Assembly: GCA_023269235.1 (NCBI GenBank)
Contig: JAHFTW010000007.1
Location: 37,843-101,842 of the forward strand
Source of the DNA: Thermoplasmata archaeon
Lineage (GTDB): Archaea; Thermoplasmatota; E2; JACPAO01; JAHFTW01
DNA length: 64,000 bases
Reading direction: 5' to 3'
Shown here: positions 16,575 to 25,765 of the stretch, in pieces
Layout: each line of letters begins with the position of its first letter
How positions within the stretch are numbered: the first letter of the stretch is position 1
Notes under the pieces: model-generated
What the model was told of the DNA's origin: nothing
The model's database searches: none
The model's input: only the letters and a program-made list of their open reading frames with translations
Made by a program: the position numbers and the translations under genes

Positions 16575-18047
16575 ATGGCAACCCTGCTCGTGCAGCGACG
16601 CACGGTGGCCGGGCTCCTCACGGGCTTGACGTTGGCCGCCTTCCTGCTGCGGCTGATCAAGCTCGACGCGCAGGCGCTGTGGACCGATGAGGCCTACTCC
16701 TTCCACGTGGCAGCGCGTCCCTTGGTCGCGCAGGTGCTCGCCGACCATGACCAGACGCCGCCGCTGTTCGTGCTGGCGCTGCACTTCTGGATGAAGGTGG
16801 CCGGCACGTCGCCCGCCGCCGTCCGTTTTCTCTCCGTCGTCGCGGGCACCCTGACCGTCCCGCTCGTCTTCGCGTTGGCCACTCGGTTCACGACGGAGCG
16901 CGGGGCGTGGCTCGCGTCCGGCCTGCTTGCGCTCTCCGTCTACCCCGTCATCATCTCCGAGGAGGCGCGCGCCTTCGCGTTCCTCATGGTCTTCTCGACC
17001 GCCTCGTTCCTGGCCCTGCTGCGTTGGCAGGAGCGCCCCACGTCGGGCCGGGCGGCGTGGTTCGTTGCCGCGACCGCGCTGACTCTCTACAGCCATATGT
17101 GGGGGCTCTTCATCATCGCCGCGCAGGGCCTCTACGTCCTCGTCTCCGTCCCCGCGCAGACCCACGGAAAATGGGCCGTCGTCCGCCTGCAGCTCCTCGC
17201 CGGCGCGCTCTTGCTGCCTTGGGCGTCATCCCTGCTCCAGGCCACGCGGAGGGTCGCGAGCGGGTTCTGGATCGAGACGCCAGGCCTGGACGACCTGTAT
17301 TGGACGCGCGTCCACGTTCTCGGCGGGCCTGCGATGCACTACCTGCTGGTTGTCGTCCTCGCGCTCGCTGGGTGGGCCTTCGTGCGCCGCTGGCGCGCCG
17401 GCCGGCCCGACAAGAAGGAGCTGGCCCTCTGGCTTTGGCTCTTCGTTCCCATCGTCGTCCCGTTCGCAGCATCGTTCTGGGTGCCCTTCTACACGCCGAA
17501 GTACGTCATTCCCCTCGCGGTCCCTGCCGCGATTCTCGCCGCGCGCTCGCTCGCGCGGTGGCTCCCCTCCGCGCGCTCCTTCGGGACGGTCGCCGGCGTT
17601 CTCCTGCTTGTGCAAGCCGGGACGTTGGGCGCGCACTTCCTCGGCGACGGGGCCCTGGACAGCCGGCAGGACTGGCGCGGCACGATGGCGCTCGTGGAGG
17701 GGCAGGCGCTTGACAACGCGACGGCGCTGTTCAACAAGGGCTATTGCGACTCCACCAGCGACCGCGACCTCGCGTGCGCCTGGGAAATCGAGGCGTCCCG
17801 GCGCGACATCCGGTTGGTGCCGTTCTTCTTTGAGGACAAAGGAGTGACGCCGGCGGTCAACGCCACGAGCGTGCGCCAGGTCGACGCCATCGCGGCCAAC
17901 GCGACGGAGCTCTGGCTGCTCTACTCCTACCCCAACGACCTCGACCACCTAGTCGGAGCGCGTCTTGTTGGGCTCGGCTGGACGGAGTCCGGGCACTGGG
18001 ACTTCAAGAAGATCGAGGTGTGGCGCTACAGCCGCCCTGGCGCGTGA
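16575..18047 (+). CDS. GT-C-type membrane glycosyltransferase (PMT/ArnT-like)
   Basis: 490-residue polytopic protein with about 11 TM helices. The first extracellular loop contains the acidic motif of GT-C transferases (ALWTDEAYS) and, later, DQTPPLFVLALHFWMK, typical of the GT39/GT83-like group that uses polyprenyl-phosphate sugars. A soluble C-terminal domain (about residues 365-490) faces outside. The likely role is transfer of a sugar to a surface lipid or protein glycan, fitting the nearby AglB. The acceptor cannot be read from sequence. Confidence 0.82.
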   Translation: MATLLVQRRTVAGLLTGLTLAAFLLRLIKLDAQALWTDEAYSFHVAARPLVAQVLADHDQTPPLFVLALHFWMKVAGTSPAAVRFLSVVAGTLTVPLVFALATRFTTERGAWLASGLLALSVYPVIISEEARAFAFLMVFSTASFLALLRWQERPTSGRAAWFVAATALTLYSHMWGLFIIAAQGLYVLVSVPAQTHGKWAVVRLQLLAGALLLPWASSLLQATRRVASGFWIETPGLDDLYWTRVHVLGGPAMHYLLVVVLALAGWAFVRRWRAGRPDKKELALWLWLFVPIVVPFAASFWVPFYTPKYVIPLAVPAAILAARSLARWLPSARSFGTVAGVLLLVQAGTLGAHFLGDGALDSRQDWRGTMALVEGQALDNATALFNKGYCDSTSDRDLACAWEIEASRRDIRLVPFFFEDKGVTPAVNATSVRQVDAIAANATELWLLYSYPNDLDHLVGARLVGLGWTESGHWDFKKIEVWRYSRPGA

Positions 18048-18434
18048 CTACGCGCGGTGATAGTCGTCGGCGAGCCGTTCGATGTCGGCCTCGCTGCACT
18101 GGCCCGTCTGCATCTCCACGATGACGAGCGGGGCGGTGCCGGTGTTGGCGATGCGGTGGAGCACGCCGATGGGGACAAGGTGGTTCATGCCCGGGAGAAG
18201 CGGCTTGGCCGGGGTCGTGCCCTGGTCCTCGCCGCGGCCGCTCACGATGTGCCAGACCTCGCTCCGCTGGGCGTGGCGTTGCAAGCTCATGCGGGCCCCG
18301 GCGCGCACGACCATGACTTTTAGGGTCGCCTCTGGCGTGCGGTACCAGTCCACCCACAGGCCCCAGGGGCGGTCCTGGACCTTGTCGGTGCTCCCCAGGC
18401 CCAGTAGGCGAAGGGCGTCGAGCAGAGGGTCCAC
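18048..18434 (-). CDS. cupin, mannose-6-phosphate isomerase type II-like
   Basis: 128-residue single cupin. It matches the C-terminal domain of bifunctional mannose-6-phosphate isomerase/GDP-mannose pyrophosphorylase: RPWGLWVDWYRTPEATLKVM, SLQRHAQRSEVWHIVSGRG and NHLVPIGVLHRIANTG. Metal-site residues are H in LQRHAQRSE and H in VLHRIAN. It may interconvert hexose phosphates for glycan synthesis beside the GT-C transferase. The GTG start follows a CTTTCAAACC box by about 25 nt. It abuts the glycosyltransferase stop with no gap, on the opposite strand. Confidence 0.8.
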   Translation of the reverse strand: MDPLLDALRLLGLGSTDKVQDRPWGLWVDWYRTPEATLKVMVVRAGARMSLQRHAQRSEVWHIVSGRGEDQGTTPAKPLLPGMNHLVPIGVLHRIANTGTAPLVIVEMQTGQCSEADIERLADDYHRA

Positions 18435-18509
18435 GCGCCGCCGACGCTGGCTCCGGTTTGAAAGCGTTCCCTGGGGGGTCCTGAACCGTCTAGGGCGCCG
18501 CCCGCCCGG

Positions 18510-18517
18510 CTTTTTAC
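18510..18517 (+). promoter_or_regulatory. TATA-like box of the arginase gene
   Basis: CTTTTTAC has its centre about 25 nt upstream of the ATG at 18539, again at leaderless distance. Confidence 0.55.
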
Positions 18518-18538
18518 GGGGGAGGCGTCCAGGTCCCC

Positions 18539-19477
18539 ATGCTCTCCGACACAATCCGGGTCATCGGCGTCCCCATGGACCTCGGCGCGGGCCGCCGCGG
18601 GGTGGACATGGGCCCCTCCGCGATGCGCGCCGCCAACCTGCACTCGCGCATCAAGGACCTGGGCTACAAGGTGCAGGACGGCGGCAACGTCTTCACCGTG
18701 GAGCCCGAGGAGCGCAAGCCCAAGGATGCGAAACTGAAGTACGTCGATGAGGTATTGGCGGCCTGCAAGGAATTGGCCGACCGCGTCGAGAAGGCCCAGA
18801 AGGAGGGCGCGACCCCGCTCGTCCTTGGCGGGGACCACTCCGTTGCCATCGGCACAAACGCGGGCCTGTCGCGCACCACGAAGCGGCGCGGCCTCATCTG
18901 GTTCGATGCCCATGCCGACTTCAACACGCACGAGTCGTCCCCCAGCGGCAACATCCACGGGATGCCGGTCTCCGCGATCCTCGGCATGGGCCATCCCCGG
19001 CTTGCCGACTTTGATCAGCCCGGGCCGAAGCTGGACCCTAAGAACGTCGTGTACGTCGGCCTGCGCTCGGTGGACCGCCAGGAGGCCGAGATCCTCACCG
19101 ACAGCCGTGTCACCTACTACACGATGAAGGACATCGACCAGATTGGCATGGCGCGCGTCATGGAGGAGGCGCTGCAGAAGGTCTCGAAGGGCGTGGACCA
19201 GGTCCACCTCAGCTTCGACCTCGACGTCGTGGACCCGCGCTGGGCCCCGGGCACCGGCACGACGGTCCAGGGCGGCCTCACCTACCGCGAATCGCACCTC
19301 GCGATGGAGATGCTCTCCGACTCGGGCCTGCTCTCCAGCCTGGAGTTCGTCGAGGTCAACCCGCTGCTGGACCAGGGCAACACGACGGGCGACTTCGCGG
19401 TCGGCCTCATCTGCTCGGCCCTCGGGAAGGCCATCGTCCAGCCCGGCTCCGCCAAGCCGAAGCGCGGCTCCAGCTAA
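18539..19477 (+). CDS. arginase (ureohydrolase family)
   Basis: 312-residue manganese ureohydrolase that probably hydrolyses arginine to ornithine and urea. Metal-ligand motifs: GGDHS (His), DAHADFNT (Asp-x-His-x-Asp) and SFDLDVVDP (Asp-x-Asp). SSPSGNIHGMP and GTTVQGGLTYRES are closer to arginase than to agmatinase, which makes arginase the preferred name, although agmatinase or a related guanidino hydrolase is not excluded. It is monocistronic, with a TATA box upstream and an AT-rich inverted repeat just after the stop. Confidence 0.85.
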   Translation: MLSDTIRVIGVPMDLGAGRRGVDMGPSAMRAANLHSRIKDLGYKVQDGGNVFTVEPEERKPKDAKLKYVDEVLAACKELADRVEKAQKEGATPLVLGGDHSVAIGTNAGLSRTTKRRGLIWFDAHADFNTHESSPSGNIHGMPVSAILGMGHPRLADFDQPGPKLDPKNVVYVGLRSVDRQEAEILTDSRVTYYTMKDIDQIGMARVMEEALQKVSKGVDQVHLSFDLDVVDPRWAPGTGTTVQGGLTYRESHLAMEMLSDSGLLSSLEFVEVNPLLDQGNTTGDFAVGLICSALGKAIVQPGSAKPKRGSS

Positions 19478-19478
19478 A

Positions 19479-19498
19479 ACATGAAATAATATTCATGT
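19479..19498. terminator. AT-rich inverted repeat after arginase
   Basis: ACATGAA-ATAATA-TTCATGT: perfect 7-bp arms with a 6-nt loop, starting two bases after the arginase stop and followed by a T-rich run. In this GC-rich sequence it stands out. A transcription terminator is the simplest reading; an operator is possible. Confidence 0.45.
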
Positions 19499-19663
19499 AA
19501 TCTGTTTTCCCTCTGTTGGACGACGAGCCCGTCGTTCTGACCTTCGGCTCCCGCGGGGGCGATTTGCCTCCTGGTCCCCCTCTGGGTCGTTCGAAGGCTT
19601 CATACCACCCCCCCGTGTGCGCGCAACACTTCCCGGGCCCGGAAGGGTTCAGGTGGACTTCTC

Positions 19664-22600
19664 ATGGCTGACGCTCGCACGTCCCAGACCGCATCCAAGA
19701 CCGCCGTCCGCACCGCCGTCTGGCTTGGCCTGTTCCTGCTCCTCGCCTTCGGCCTGCGCGCCTACTTCGGGGCCGAGACCGGCTTCGACGCCGCCACGGA
19801 CCGCAACCTGTTCACCGGCAACGACCCGTACTACCACTTCCGCACCGTCGGCCACGTCGTCAGCACGGGACAGAACCTGAACTACGACACGGCCATCAAC
19901 TACCCCGAGGGGAACATGAACCCCAACCCGCCCCTGTGGACCTGGACCACGGCCCCCGTCGCCGTCGGCCTCTCCCACCTCGGCGTCGCCGACCCCGTCG
20001 GCACCGCCCTCAACATCATGGTCTGCGTCTGGGGCGCCCTCATCGTCCTCCCCGTCTACATGATCGGCCGCGACCTGTGGGGCCGCCGCGCCGGCCTGTG
20101 GGGCGCCTTCCTCATCGCCGTCTCCGCGCCGCACATCCAGCGCTCCGTCTGGGGCTACGCGGACCACGACGCCATCTCGATGTTCTTCATCGTGCTGGCC
20201 TTCGCGTTCCTCGTCAAGGCGTTCAAGACCCTGCGCTCCGAGCGCTTCGTCTCCTCCTGGAGCGGCGCGGTCGTCCCCGGCCTCAAGGCCGCCGTCGCCG
20301 CCAACCGCAACAGCCTCGCCTACGCGGGCCTCGCCGGCATCGCCCTCACTGCCTGCGCCGACACATGGAAGGGCTACCCCTACGCGGTCGCCATCCTCGG
20401 CGTCGCCGCCGGCCTCCAGCTCGTCGTGGACCACCTGCGCAAGCGCGACGCCCTTGCCACGTTCCTGACGTACGCGCTCACCACCCTCGTCGCCGCGCTG
20501 CTGCCCTACCTCCTCGTGTACCACAGCTTCGGCAACTACCTCCCGCACACCGTCTACCCGACGCTGTACGTGCTCCTGGGCCTCATCGTGATGGGCCTCC
20601 TGCTCGTCCCGACGCGCGACCTTCCCAGCCTGCTGGTCTTCCCCAGCATCCTCGTGGCCGGCGCCCTTGCCCTCGCCGTCCTGCTCCTGCTGTTCCCCGC
20701 CACCGCGGCGGACCTGTTCAGTGGCCTCGGCTACTTCGCCCAGAGCAAGCTCTACAGCACCATCGCGGAGGCGCAGCGCCCCCGCCTCGGCGAGATCGCG
20801 GCCAACTTCAGCTTCTTCACCTTCCTGATCGGCTTCTGGGGCTTCGGCCACGCCGTCCGGAAGGCCTGGAAGGGCGACGCCGCCAACCTCTTCATGGCCT
20901 CCTGGGCCGCCGTCGCGCTCTACATGGCCTTCGCCGCCAGCCGCTTCATCTCGAACGCGGCGCCGCTCTTCGCGATCCTGGTCGGCTACGCCATGGCGCA
21001 GCTCATCGGCAAGCTCGGCCTCGACGACGTCAAGCGCAAGTTCGCCTCCCAGCACGGCCAGGGCCTCGTCGGCCGCAGCATCCGCTCGGTCTCCGCCAAG
21101 TCCATCGTCGGCGTCCTCCTGGTGGCCGCCTTCCTCGTCGCGCCCAACGTCTGGACCGGCGTGGACGCCGCCATGCCCACCGAGTACGAGGTCGAGCACG
21201 GCCTCCTGAAGTCCGGCTCCGGCGTCGTCAACCGCTTCGGCGCGTTCGGCATCGAGTTCGAGCTCAAGACCAACGGATGGGGCCCCGTCATGCAGACTCT
21301 CGCCGCGCAGGACACCGGCATGCCGCTCGAGTCCAAGCCCGCCTTCATCGGCTGGTGGGACTACGGCCACTGGGCCACCGGCCTGGGCGACCACCCCACC
21401 GTCGCGGACCCCTTCCAGAGCCACTACGAGCTGTCGGGCCGCTTCCTCGCCTCGGACTCCGAGGCGGAGGCCAACTCCTGGCTCCTCATCCACCTCCTGA
21501 ACGGCGACGCCCAGCGCAACAACCTCGGCCTCAGCCTGTCGGCCCCCATCCTTGGCCTCCTGCAGCGTGAGGCGCCCGCCCTGGTCAACATGCCCCTTGG
21601 CTACGGCAACTACGACGCCGCCTACAAGGCCGTCCGCGACGCCAACGTCACCGGCGAGGCCGTCGCCACGCTGCTCGAGCACGTCGAGGCCACCACGGGC
21701 ACGTCGGTCGGCTACCTCGGCGTGGACCGCCGCATGTTCCCCTACGACGACCCCAACACGGCCGGCGTGGACGCCCCCAGCATCTTCTACGCCCCCGTGT
21801 TCCTCGCGAACAAGAACCCCGACGACTACATGCAGACCCAGTTCAAGTCGGGCAGCACCACCATCACCATCCACCGCTACGCCGTGGACGCCAAGGGCAA
21901 CTCGGTCGCCCTCGAGACCCCGACCTACACCGACCAGGCGGGCAACCGCTGGGTCGAGGTCAACGGCTACGCCTACCGCGAGGGCCAGACGCCCCGCCAG
22001 GGCTTCAGCGCCCAGACCGGCATCGCCCTCTTCGGCAACACGGAGTCCATGCTCGTCACGTCGAAGTTCTCCGACACCATGTTCGCGAAGGCCTTCGGCA
22101 GCATCGACGCGCGCGCCCCCGCGGGCCTCGGCCTCGCCCACTGGCGCCTTCTCGACCAGAGCACGCAGCCCTCCGGCCAGGCCGGCGTGGACATCCGCGA
22201 CGTCGCCCTCCTCGCCTACTACTCGGGCGTGAAGGTCTCCGGCACCGTGCGCGACGCCGCCGGCGCCCCGCTCGCGGGCCTCCAGGTCAGCTTCGCCGAC
22301 GGCTCCGGCGCCCGCCATGCCCTCGCCACGACCGGCGCCGACGGTGCTTACTCGGTCCTGGCGCCTTTCGCGGTGAAGGGTGACCTGAAGCTGCAGGTCC
22401 TCTCGGCCGGCAACGTCGTCTTCGAGGACAACCGCAGCAGCCTGCAGTTCACCCAGGCGGACGCGCGCTCCGGCGCCGCCCGCACCGGCGTGGACGTGGT
22501 GCTCAGCCCCGCGACCCTGACCGGCCACGTCTACCAGGACACCAACGGAAACGGCGCCTTCGACACGAGCGACACGGTCCTCGTGGGCGCCACCGTCCGC

Positions 22601-23032
22601 GCCGGCACCGCCTCGGCCTCCGGGACCCCCGGAAGCTACACCCTCGCCGGCATCACCCCGGGCTTCACCACCGTCAGCGCGACCCTCCCCGGCTACGCGA
22701 ACGCCACGCAGCCTCTGGTCCTCAAGTCCGGCGAAGCGAGGACTTTGGATCTGGCCATGACCCCCATGCCCAGCCTCACCACCATCACGGTGCAGGACAA
22801 GGACGGCACCGGCATCGGCTCCGTCCCCGTCGTCGTGACGGGCCCCAGCCCGACCACCGTCGGCACGAACGGCCAGGGCGTCGCCACCGCGAGCCTGCTG
22901 CCGGGCAGCTACACGTTCAGCGTGAACGCCACGGCGGTCCTCGGCGGCCAGACGGTCCCGGTCGTCGCCCACGGGTCCCTCACCGTGCCCTTCGGCGGCC
23001 AGCCCATGGCCGTCGTCCTGCAGCGCGAGTGA
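19664..23032 (+). CDS. aglB: AglB/STT3-type oligosaccharyltransferase
   Basis: 1122-residue catalytic subunit that transfers lipid-linked glycans to Asn in N-x-S/T on exported proteins. The N-terminal ~480 residues hold about 13 TM helices with the first acidic motif NDPYYHF (D54) and the second YADHDA (residues 165-170). The signature WWDYG lies at residues 564-568 in the extracellular domain. Beyond the usual AglB length, residues ~855-1122 contain two to three Ig-like, carboxypeptidase-regulatory-type repeats (VSGTVRDAAGAPLAGLQVSF; LTGHVYQDTNGNGAFDTSD). A TATA-like GCTTCATACC at 19597 and AGGTGG before the ATG suggest a short leader. The aminotransferase follows 14 nt downstream. Confidence 0.93.
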   Translation: MADARTSQTASKTAVRTAVWLGLFLLLAFGLRAYFGAETGFDAATDRNLFTGNDPYYHFRTVGHVVSTGQNLNYDTAINYPEGNMNPNPPLWTWTTAPVAVGLSHLGVADPVGTALNIMVCVWGALIVLPVYMIGRDLWGRRAGLWGAFLIAVSAPHIQRSVWGYADHDAISMFFIVLAFAFLVKAFKTLRSERFVSSWSGAVVPGLKAAVAANRNSLAYAGLAGIALTACADTWKGYPYAVAILGVAAGLQLVVDHLRKRDALATFLTYALTTLVAALLPYLLVYHSFGNYLPHTVYPTLYVLLGLIVMGLLLVPTRDLPSLLVFPSILVAGALALAVLLLLFPATAADLFSGLGYFAQSKLYSTIAEAQRPRLGEIAANFSFFTFLIGFWGFGHAVRKAWKGDAANLFMASWAAVALYMAFAASRFISNAAPLFAILVGYAMAQLIGKLGLDDVKRKFASQHGQGLVGRSIRSVSAKSIVGVLLVAAFLVAPNVWTGVDAAMPTEYEVEHGLLKSGSGVVNRFGAFGIEFELKTNGWGPVMQTLAAQDTGMPLESKPAFIGWWDYGHWATGLGDHPTVADPFQSHYELSGRFLASDSEAEANSWLLIHLLNGDAQRNNLGLSLSAPILGLLQREAPALVNMPLGYGNYDAAYKAVRDANVTGEAVATLLEHVEATTGTSVGYLGVDRRMFPYDDPNTAGVDAPSIFYAPVFLANKNPDDYMQTQFKSGSTTITIHRYAVDAKGNSVALETPTYTDQAGNRWVEVNGYAYREGQTPRQGFSAQTGIALFGNTESMLVTSKFSDTMFAKAFGSIDARAPAGLGLAHWRLLDQSTQPSGQAGVDIRDVALLAYYSGVKVSGTVRDAAGAPLAGLQVSFADGSGARHALATTGADGAYSVLAPFAVKGDLKLQVLSAGNVVFEDNRSSLQFTQADARSGAARTGVDVVLSPATLTGHVYQDTNGNGAFDTSDTVLVGATVRAGTASASGTPGSYTLAGITPGFTTVSATLPGYANATQPLVLKSGEARTLDLAMTPMPSLTTITVQDKDGTGIGSVPVVVTGPSPTTVGTNGQGVATASLLPGSYTFSVNATAVLGGQTVPVVAHGSLTVPFGGQPMAVVLQRE

Positions 23033-23046
23033 CGCGAGGTCCTGGC

Positions 23047-24204
23047 ATGGCCAGCGACAAGGGCCTCATCGCCCGCCGGCTTCTCGGCATCGAGATGTCG
23101 GGCATCCGGAAGATGTTCGAGCTGGCCGGCAAGGACTCCGTCAACATGGGCCTTGGGGAGCCTGACTTCGAGCCGGCGCCGCACGTCCAGGACGCGCTCG
23201 ACAAGGCGGTGCGTGGCGGCAAGAACCACTACGGCCCGACCCTCGGCCTGCCCGAGCTGCGCGCCGCGGTGGCGCACCGCATCCGCTCCTACCGCAAGGA
23301 GCAGGTGTCGGCGCAGAACATCATCATCACGGCCGGCGCGACGCAGGCGCTGATGACGCTCAATCACACCTTCGTGGACCATGGCGACGAGGTCCTCGTC
23401 CCGGACCCCGGCTTCGTGCTCTACCCGGTTCAGGCCCGCCTGTGCGGCGCGTTCCCCATCCCCTACAGCCTGACGGCGGAGAACAAGTACCAGCCCGACC
23501 TGGACGAGATCCAGGCCAAGCTCTCCCCCCGCACGAAGCTCATCCTCGTCAACACGCCGTCCAACCCGACGGGTGCCTGCATGGACAAGGCAACGGTGCG
23601 CGGCATCTGCGAGATCGCGGAGGATGCCGGCGTCATCGTCGTCGCCGACGAGGTGTACGACTTCCTCTCCTACGACGCACCGCACCAGTCGTTCCTGAGC
23701 CACATGGACAACGTGATTTGGGTCAACTCGTTCTCCAAGACGTACGCCATGACCGGGTGGCGCCTGGGCTGCATCGCGACCAAGCGCGAGTACGTCTCCG
23801 CCATCGAGAAGATGCACTACTACACGGTCGCCTGCCCGCCGACGCCGTTCCAGTGGGCCGGCGTGGCCGCCCTGGAGGGGCCCCAGGACCACGCGGAAGG
23901 GATGTTCCGGGAATTCAAGAAACGCCGCGACCGCATCACCAGCCGCATCCGCAAGATGCGCGGCATGAAGATGGTCAAGCCCGGCGGCGCCTTCTACGCC
24001 TTCCCGAAGTACGACTTCGACATCGAGTCGGAGATCTGGGCGCTTGAGCTCGCCAAGCGCGGCCTCATCTGCAGCCCCGGCAGCGCCTTCGGCGCTCTCG
24101 GCGAGGGCCACCTGCGCTTCAGCTACGCCCAGCCCGTCGCCAAGATCGACGCCGGCATGGACATCCTGGAAGAGATGTGCAATCAGCTCCCTTTGAAGGA
24201 TTGA
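23047..24204 (+). CDS. PLP-dependent class I aminotransferase
   Basis: 385-residue fold-type I aminotransferase of the aspartate/aromatic group. Motifs: GLGEPDFEPAPHVQDAL, NTPSNPTGACMD, VADEVYDFLSYD (Asp pairing with the pyridine N) and SFSKTYAMTGWRLG with the Schiff-base Lys. The C-terminal substrate Arg lies in HLRFSYAQP. Exact substrates cannot be told. The ATG at 23047 is preferred over an upstream GTG because GAGGT lies 6 nt before it. It closely follows aglB and may be cotranscribed. Confidence 0.88.
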   Translation: MASDKGLIARRLLGIEMSGIRKMFELAGKDSVNMGLGEPDFEPAPHVQDALDKAVRGGKNHYGPTLGLPELRAAVAHRIRSYRKEQVSAQNIIITAGATQALMTLNHTFVDHGDEVLVPDPGFVLYPVQARLCGAFPIPYSLTAENKYQPDLDEIQAKLSPRTKLILVNTPSNPTGACMDKATVRGICEIAEDAGVIVVADEVYDFLSYDAPHQSFLSHMDNVIWVNSFSKTYAMTGWRLGCIATKREYVSAIEKMHYYTVACPPTPFQWAGVAALEGPQDHAEGMFREFKKRRDRITSRIRKMRGMKMVKPGGAFYAFPKYDFDIESEIWALELAKRGLICSPGSAFGALGEGHLRFSYAQPVAKIDAGMDILEEMCNQLPLKD

Positions 24205-24300
24205 GCGGGCGACGCGGTTGGAAGAAAACGAAAACGCCCAGTTTACGCTAGGCCAACGAATTAGGAGGCAGTCGGGCCCTTACGCGGCGACGGGTTCCTC

Positions 24301-24321
24301 ATCCGGCCCGAAGGCCCGGAT
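24301..24321. terminator. GC hairpin between convergent genes
   Basis: ATCCGGCC-CGAA-GGCCCGGAT forms a strong stem with one bulged base in the 150-bp gap between the aminotransferase (+) and the PRC-barrel gene (-). A second smaller stem, CTGGG...CCCAG, follows near 24338-24355. No tRNA or gene could be made from this gap. Confidence 0.35.
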
Positions 24322-24353
24322 TCGTCCTCGCCTCGCTGGGGTACCAGTCCCAG

Positions 24354-24695
24354 CTACGCTGCCACGGGTTCTTCCTCGGCACCGCGGCGCTGGGCGGCGA
24401 CGCGCTCCGGGAAGTGGTTGAGGATGATGATGTCGCCAATCGCCGCGATCCAGCGGTAGGGGACGGCGACCTTGTGGCCCCCCTCGACGATTTTGGGGCT
24501 CGTGCGGGCGAGCAGGATGCTGCCGACGCGGCGGTTGGGGAGGTCCAGGACGACCTCTTCGACGACGCCGAGGTAGCGGCCCTGCGGCGTGTACACGGGC
24601 AGGTTGTAGAAGCTGGTGACCTCGGCGTCCAAGCGAATTCCCTCAACCGTTTCAAGGAGTCCGCGCTTAAGGGCTTTCTTCTTTAGGGAGGCCAC
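24354..24695 (-). CDS. PRC-barrel domain protein
   Basis: 113 residues. The central ~75 residues form a PRC-barrel-like beta domain: VYTPQGRYLGVVEEVVLDL, RRVGSILLA, and the final VAVPYRWIAAIGDIIIL. Archaeal versions are small cytoplasmic proteins proposed to work in RNA metabolism or cell division (CdpB-like), but the role here is open. The N-terminus is basic and Lys-rich (SLKKKALKRG). It lies 14 nt downstream of the presenilin-type protease gene on the same strand and is probably cotranscribed with it. Confidence 0.82.
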   Translation of the reverse strand: MASLKKKALKRGLLETVEGIRLDAEVTSFYNLPVYTPQGRYLGVVEEVVLDLPNRRVGSILLARTSPKIVEGGHKVAVPYRWIAAIGDIIILNHFPERVAAQRRGAEEEPVAA

Positions 24696-24709
24696 GGGGG
24701 CCCGCCGCT

Positions 24710-25681
24710 TTACCAGAACTGGATGGACCCGGTCGCGGCGTACAAACCGGCCAGGAACCCAGTGATGGCTCCGCCATTCAGGAGGGGCAATCCTGCCTGG
24801 GGGCGACCCTTCAGGACGTAGCCCATGAGGACGCCGAAGCCGACCAGGGTTCCGATGGCGGCGCCGAGGGCTGGGCGGAGGCCCCAGCCGGGGAGGGCGA
24901 ACTGGAGGGCGGAGACCACCAGGATGGTGGGCATGACCAGGTCGCCGAGGCCCATGAACATCGCCTCACGCTCGCCCTTGTTCTTCTCGCTGGCCTCCTT
25001 GAACTTGGAGGCCTCGGCGCGGAAGCGGTAGGGCAGCTTCTTGGGGATGACGAGGAGGACGGGGAGCCGGAGCTCAAGGACGGTGTCCGCGAGGCTCAGC
25101 ATGTGCTTCGTCTTGTAGACGGCGATGAAGTCGTAGATCGCGAGGCTGGCGAGGAGGATGACGACCGGGACGAGGCCGAGGCTGATGCCCAGGAGGGAAG
25201 CGCTCGCGGCGGCGACGAGCACGCCGACGGAGTCGATGACGTACCATTCGGGGTGCTTGTAGAGGGCCAGGGCCGCCAGCAGGCCGAACGCGACGCCGGC
25301 GGCGGTGGCGACGGTGCTGGAGACATGGAACTCGACCAGGAGGACCGGCTGCACCACGTAGTAGAGCGTCCCGGCCACGGCGCCCAGGATGATGAGCTGG
25401 ATGAGCCACTTTTTGCCTTTCTTGGCAATGTAGAGGATGACGAGCGTGAAGAGGACGAGGAGCAGGATGTAGCCGAACGAGTTCGTCGCGTCCTCCGGGT
25501 TCTCGAAGATCTGCAGGCCGGCGGCCTTGAACGGCGAGGCGAAGAGGACCGCGAGCGCCATGGAGGCCACGAAGGCGGCAAGCAACGCGGCGGTGGCGCG
25601 GTACTCGGGCCAGGACACCGGGAAGGCTTCCTGTCCCGGCGCAGGCGTCGGGGCGGGCGGGGCGGGCGAAGGGTCCTGCAC
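24710..25681 (-). CDS. presenilin/signal-peptide-peptidase-type intramembrane aspartyl protease
   Basis: 323 residues with about nine TM helices. The two catalytic aspartates are visible: D184 in AIYDF and D247 in MGLGDLVMP. A PAL-like segment (GLPLLNGG) lies in the last part. These three signatures define the archaeal presenilin-homologue family, which cuts peptide bonds within the membrane. The N-terminus is Pro-rich (DPSPAPPAPTPAPG) and cytoplasmic. The GTG start at 25681 is supported by a CCTAAGG box 26 nt upstream. It probably clears signal peptides or membrane stubs; substrates are unknown. Confidence 0.88.
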   Translation of the reverse strand: MQDPSPAPPAPTPAPGQEAFPVSWPEYRATAALLAAFVASMALAVLFASPFKAAGLQIFENPEDATNSFGYILLLVLFTLVILYIAKKGKKWLIQLIILGAVAGTLYYVVQPVLLVEFHVSSTVATAAGVAFGLLAALALYKHPEWYVIDSVGVLVAAASASLLGISLGLVPVVILLASLAIYDFIAVYKTKHMLSLADTVLELRLPVLLVIPKKLPYRFRAEASKFKEASEKNKGEREAMFMGLGDLVMPTILVVSALQFALPGWGLRPALGAAIGTLVGFGVLMGYVLKGRPQAGLPLLNGGAITGFLAGLYAATGSIQFW

Positions 25682-25765
25682 GCCGCTGGGACCCCGGTCT
25701 TGCCCTAAGGGCTTGCGGAGTGCCGCTTGCGCGGGATTCTTAGCACTGCGGCCCGCTCGCTTGGC

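Noticed and set aside
18539..19477. Naming the ureohydrolase agmatinase
   Set aside because: The SSPSGNIHG and TVQGGLTYRE segments resemble arginases more closely. Agmatinase remains only an alternative.
19649..22972. 1107-codon minus-strand frame opposite aglB
   Set aside because: Same antisense-shadow composition; the plus strand encodes AglB with all catalytic motifs.
24205..24353. Possible tRNA or structured RNA in the aminotransferase/PRC-barrel gap
   Set aside because: There is no GTTC-type T loop in a complete cloverleaf on either strand, and no RNase P or SRP signature. Only hairpins are supportable.
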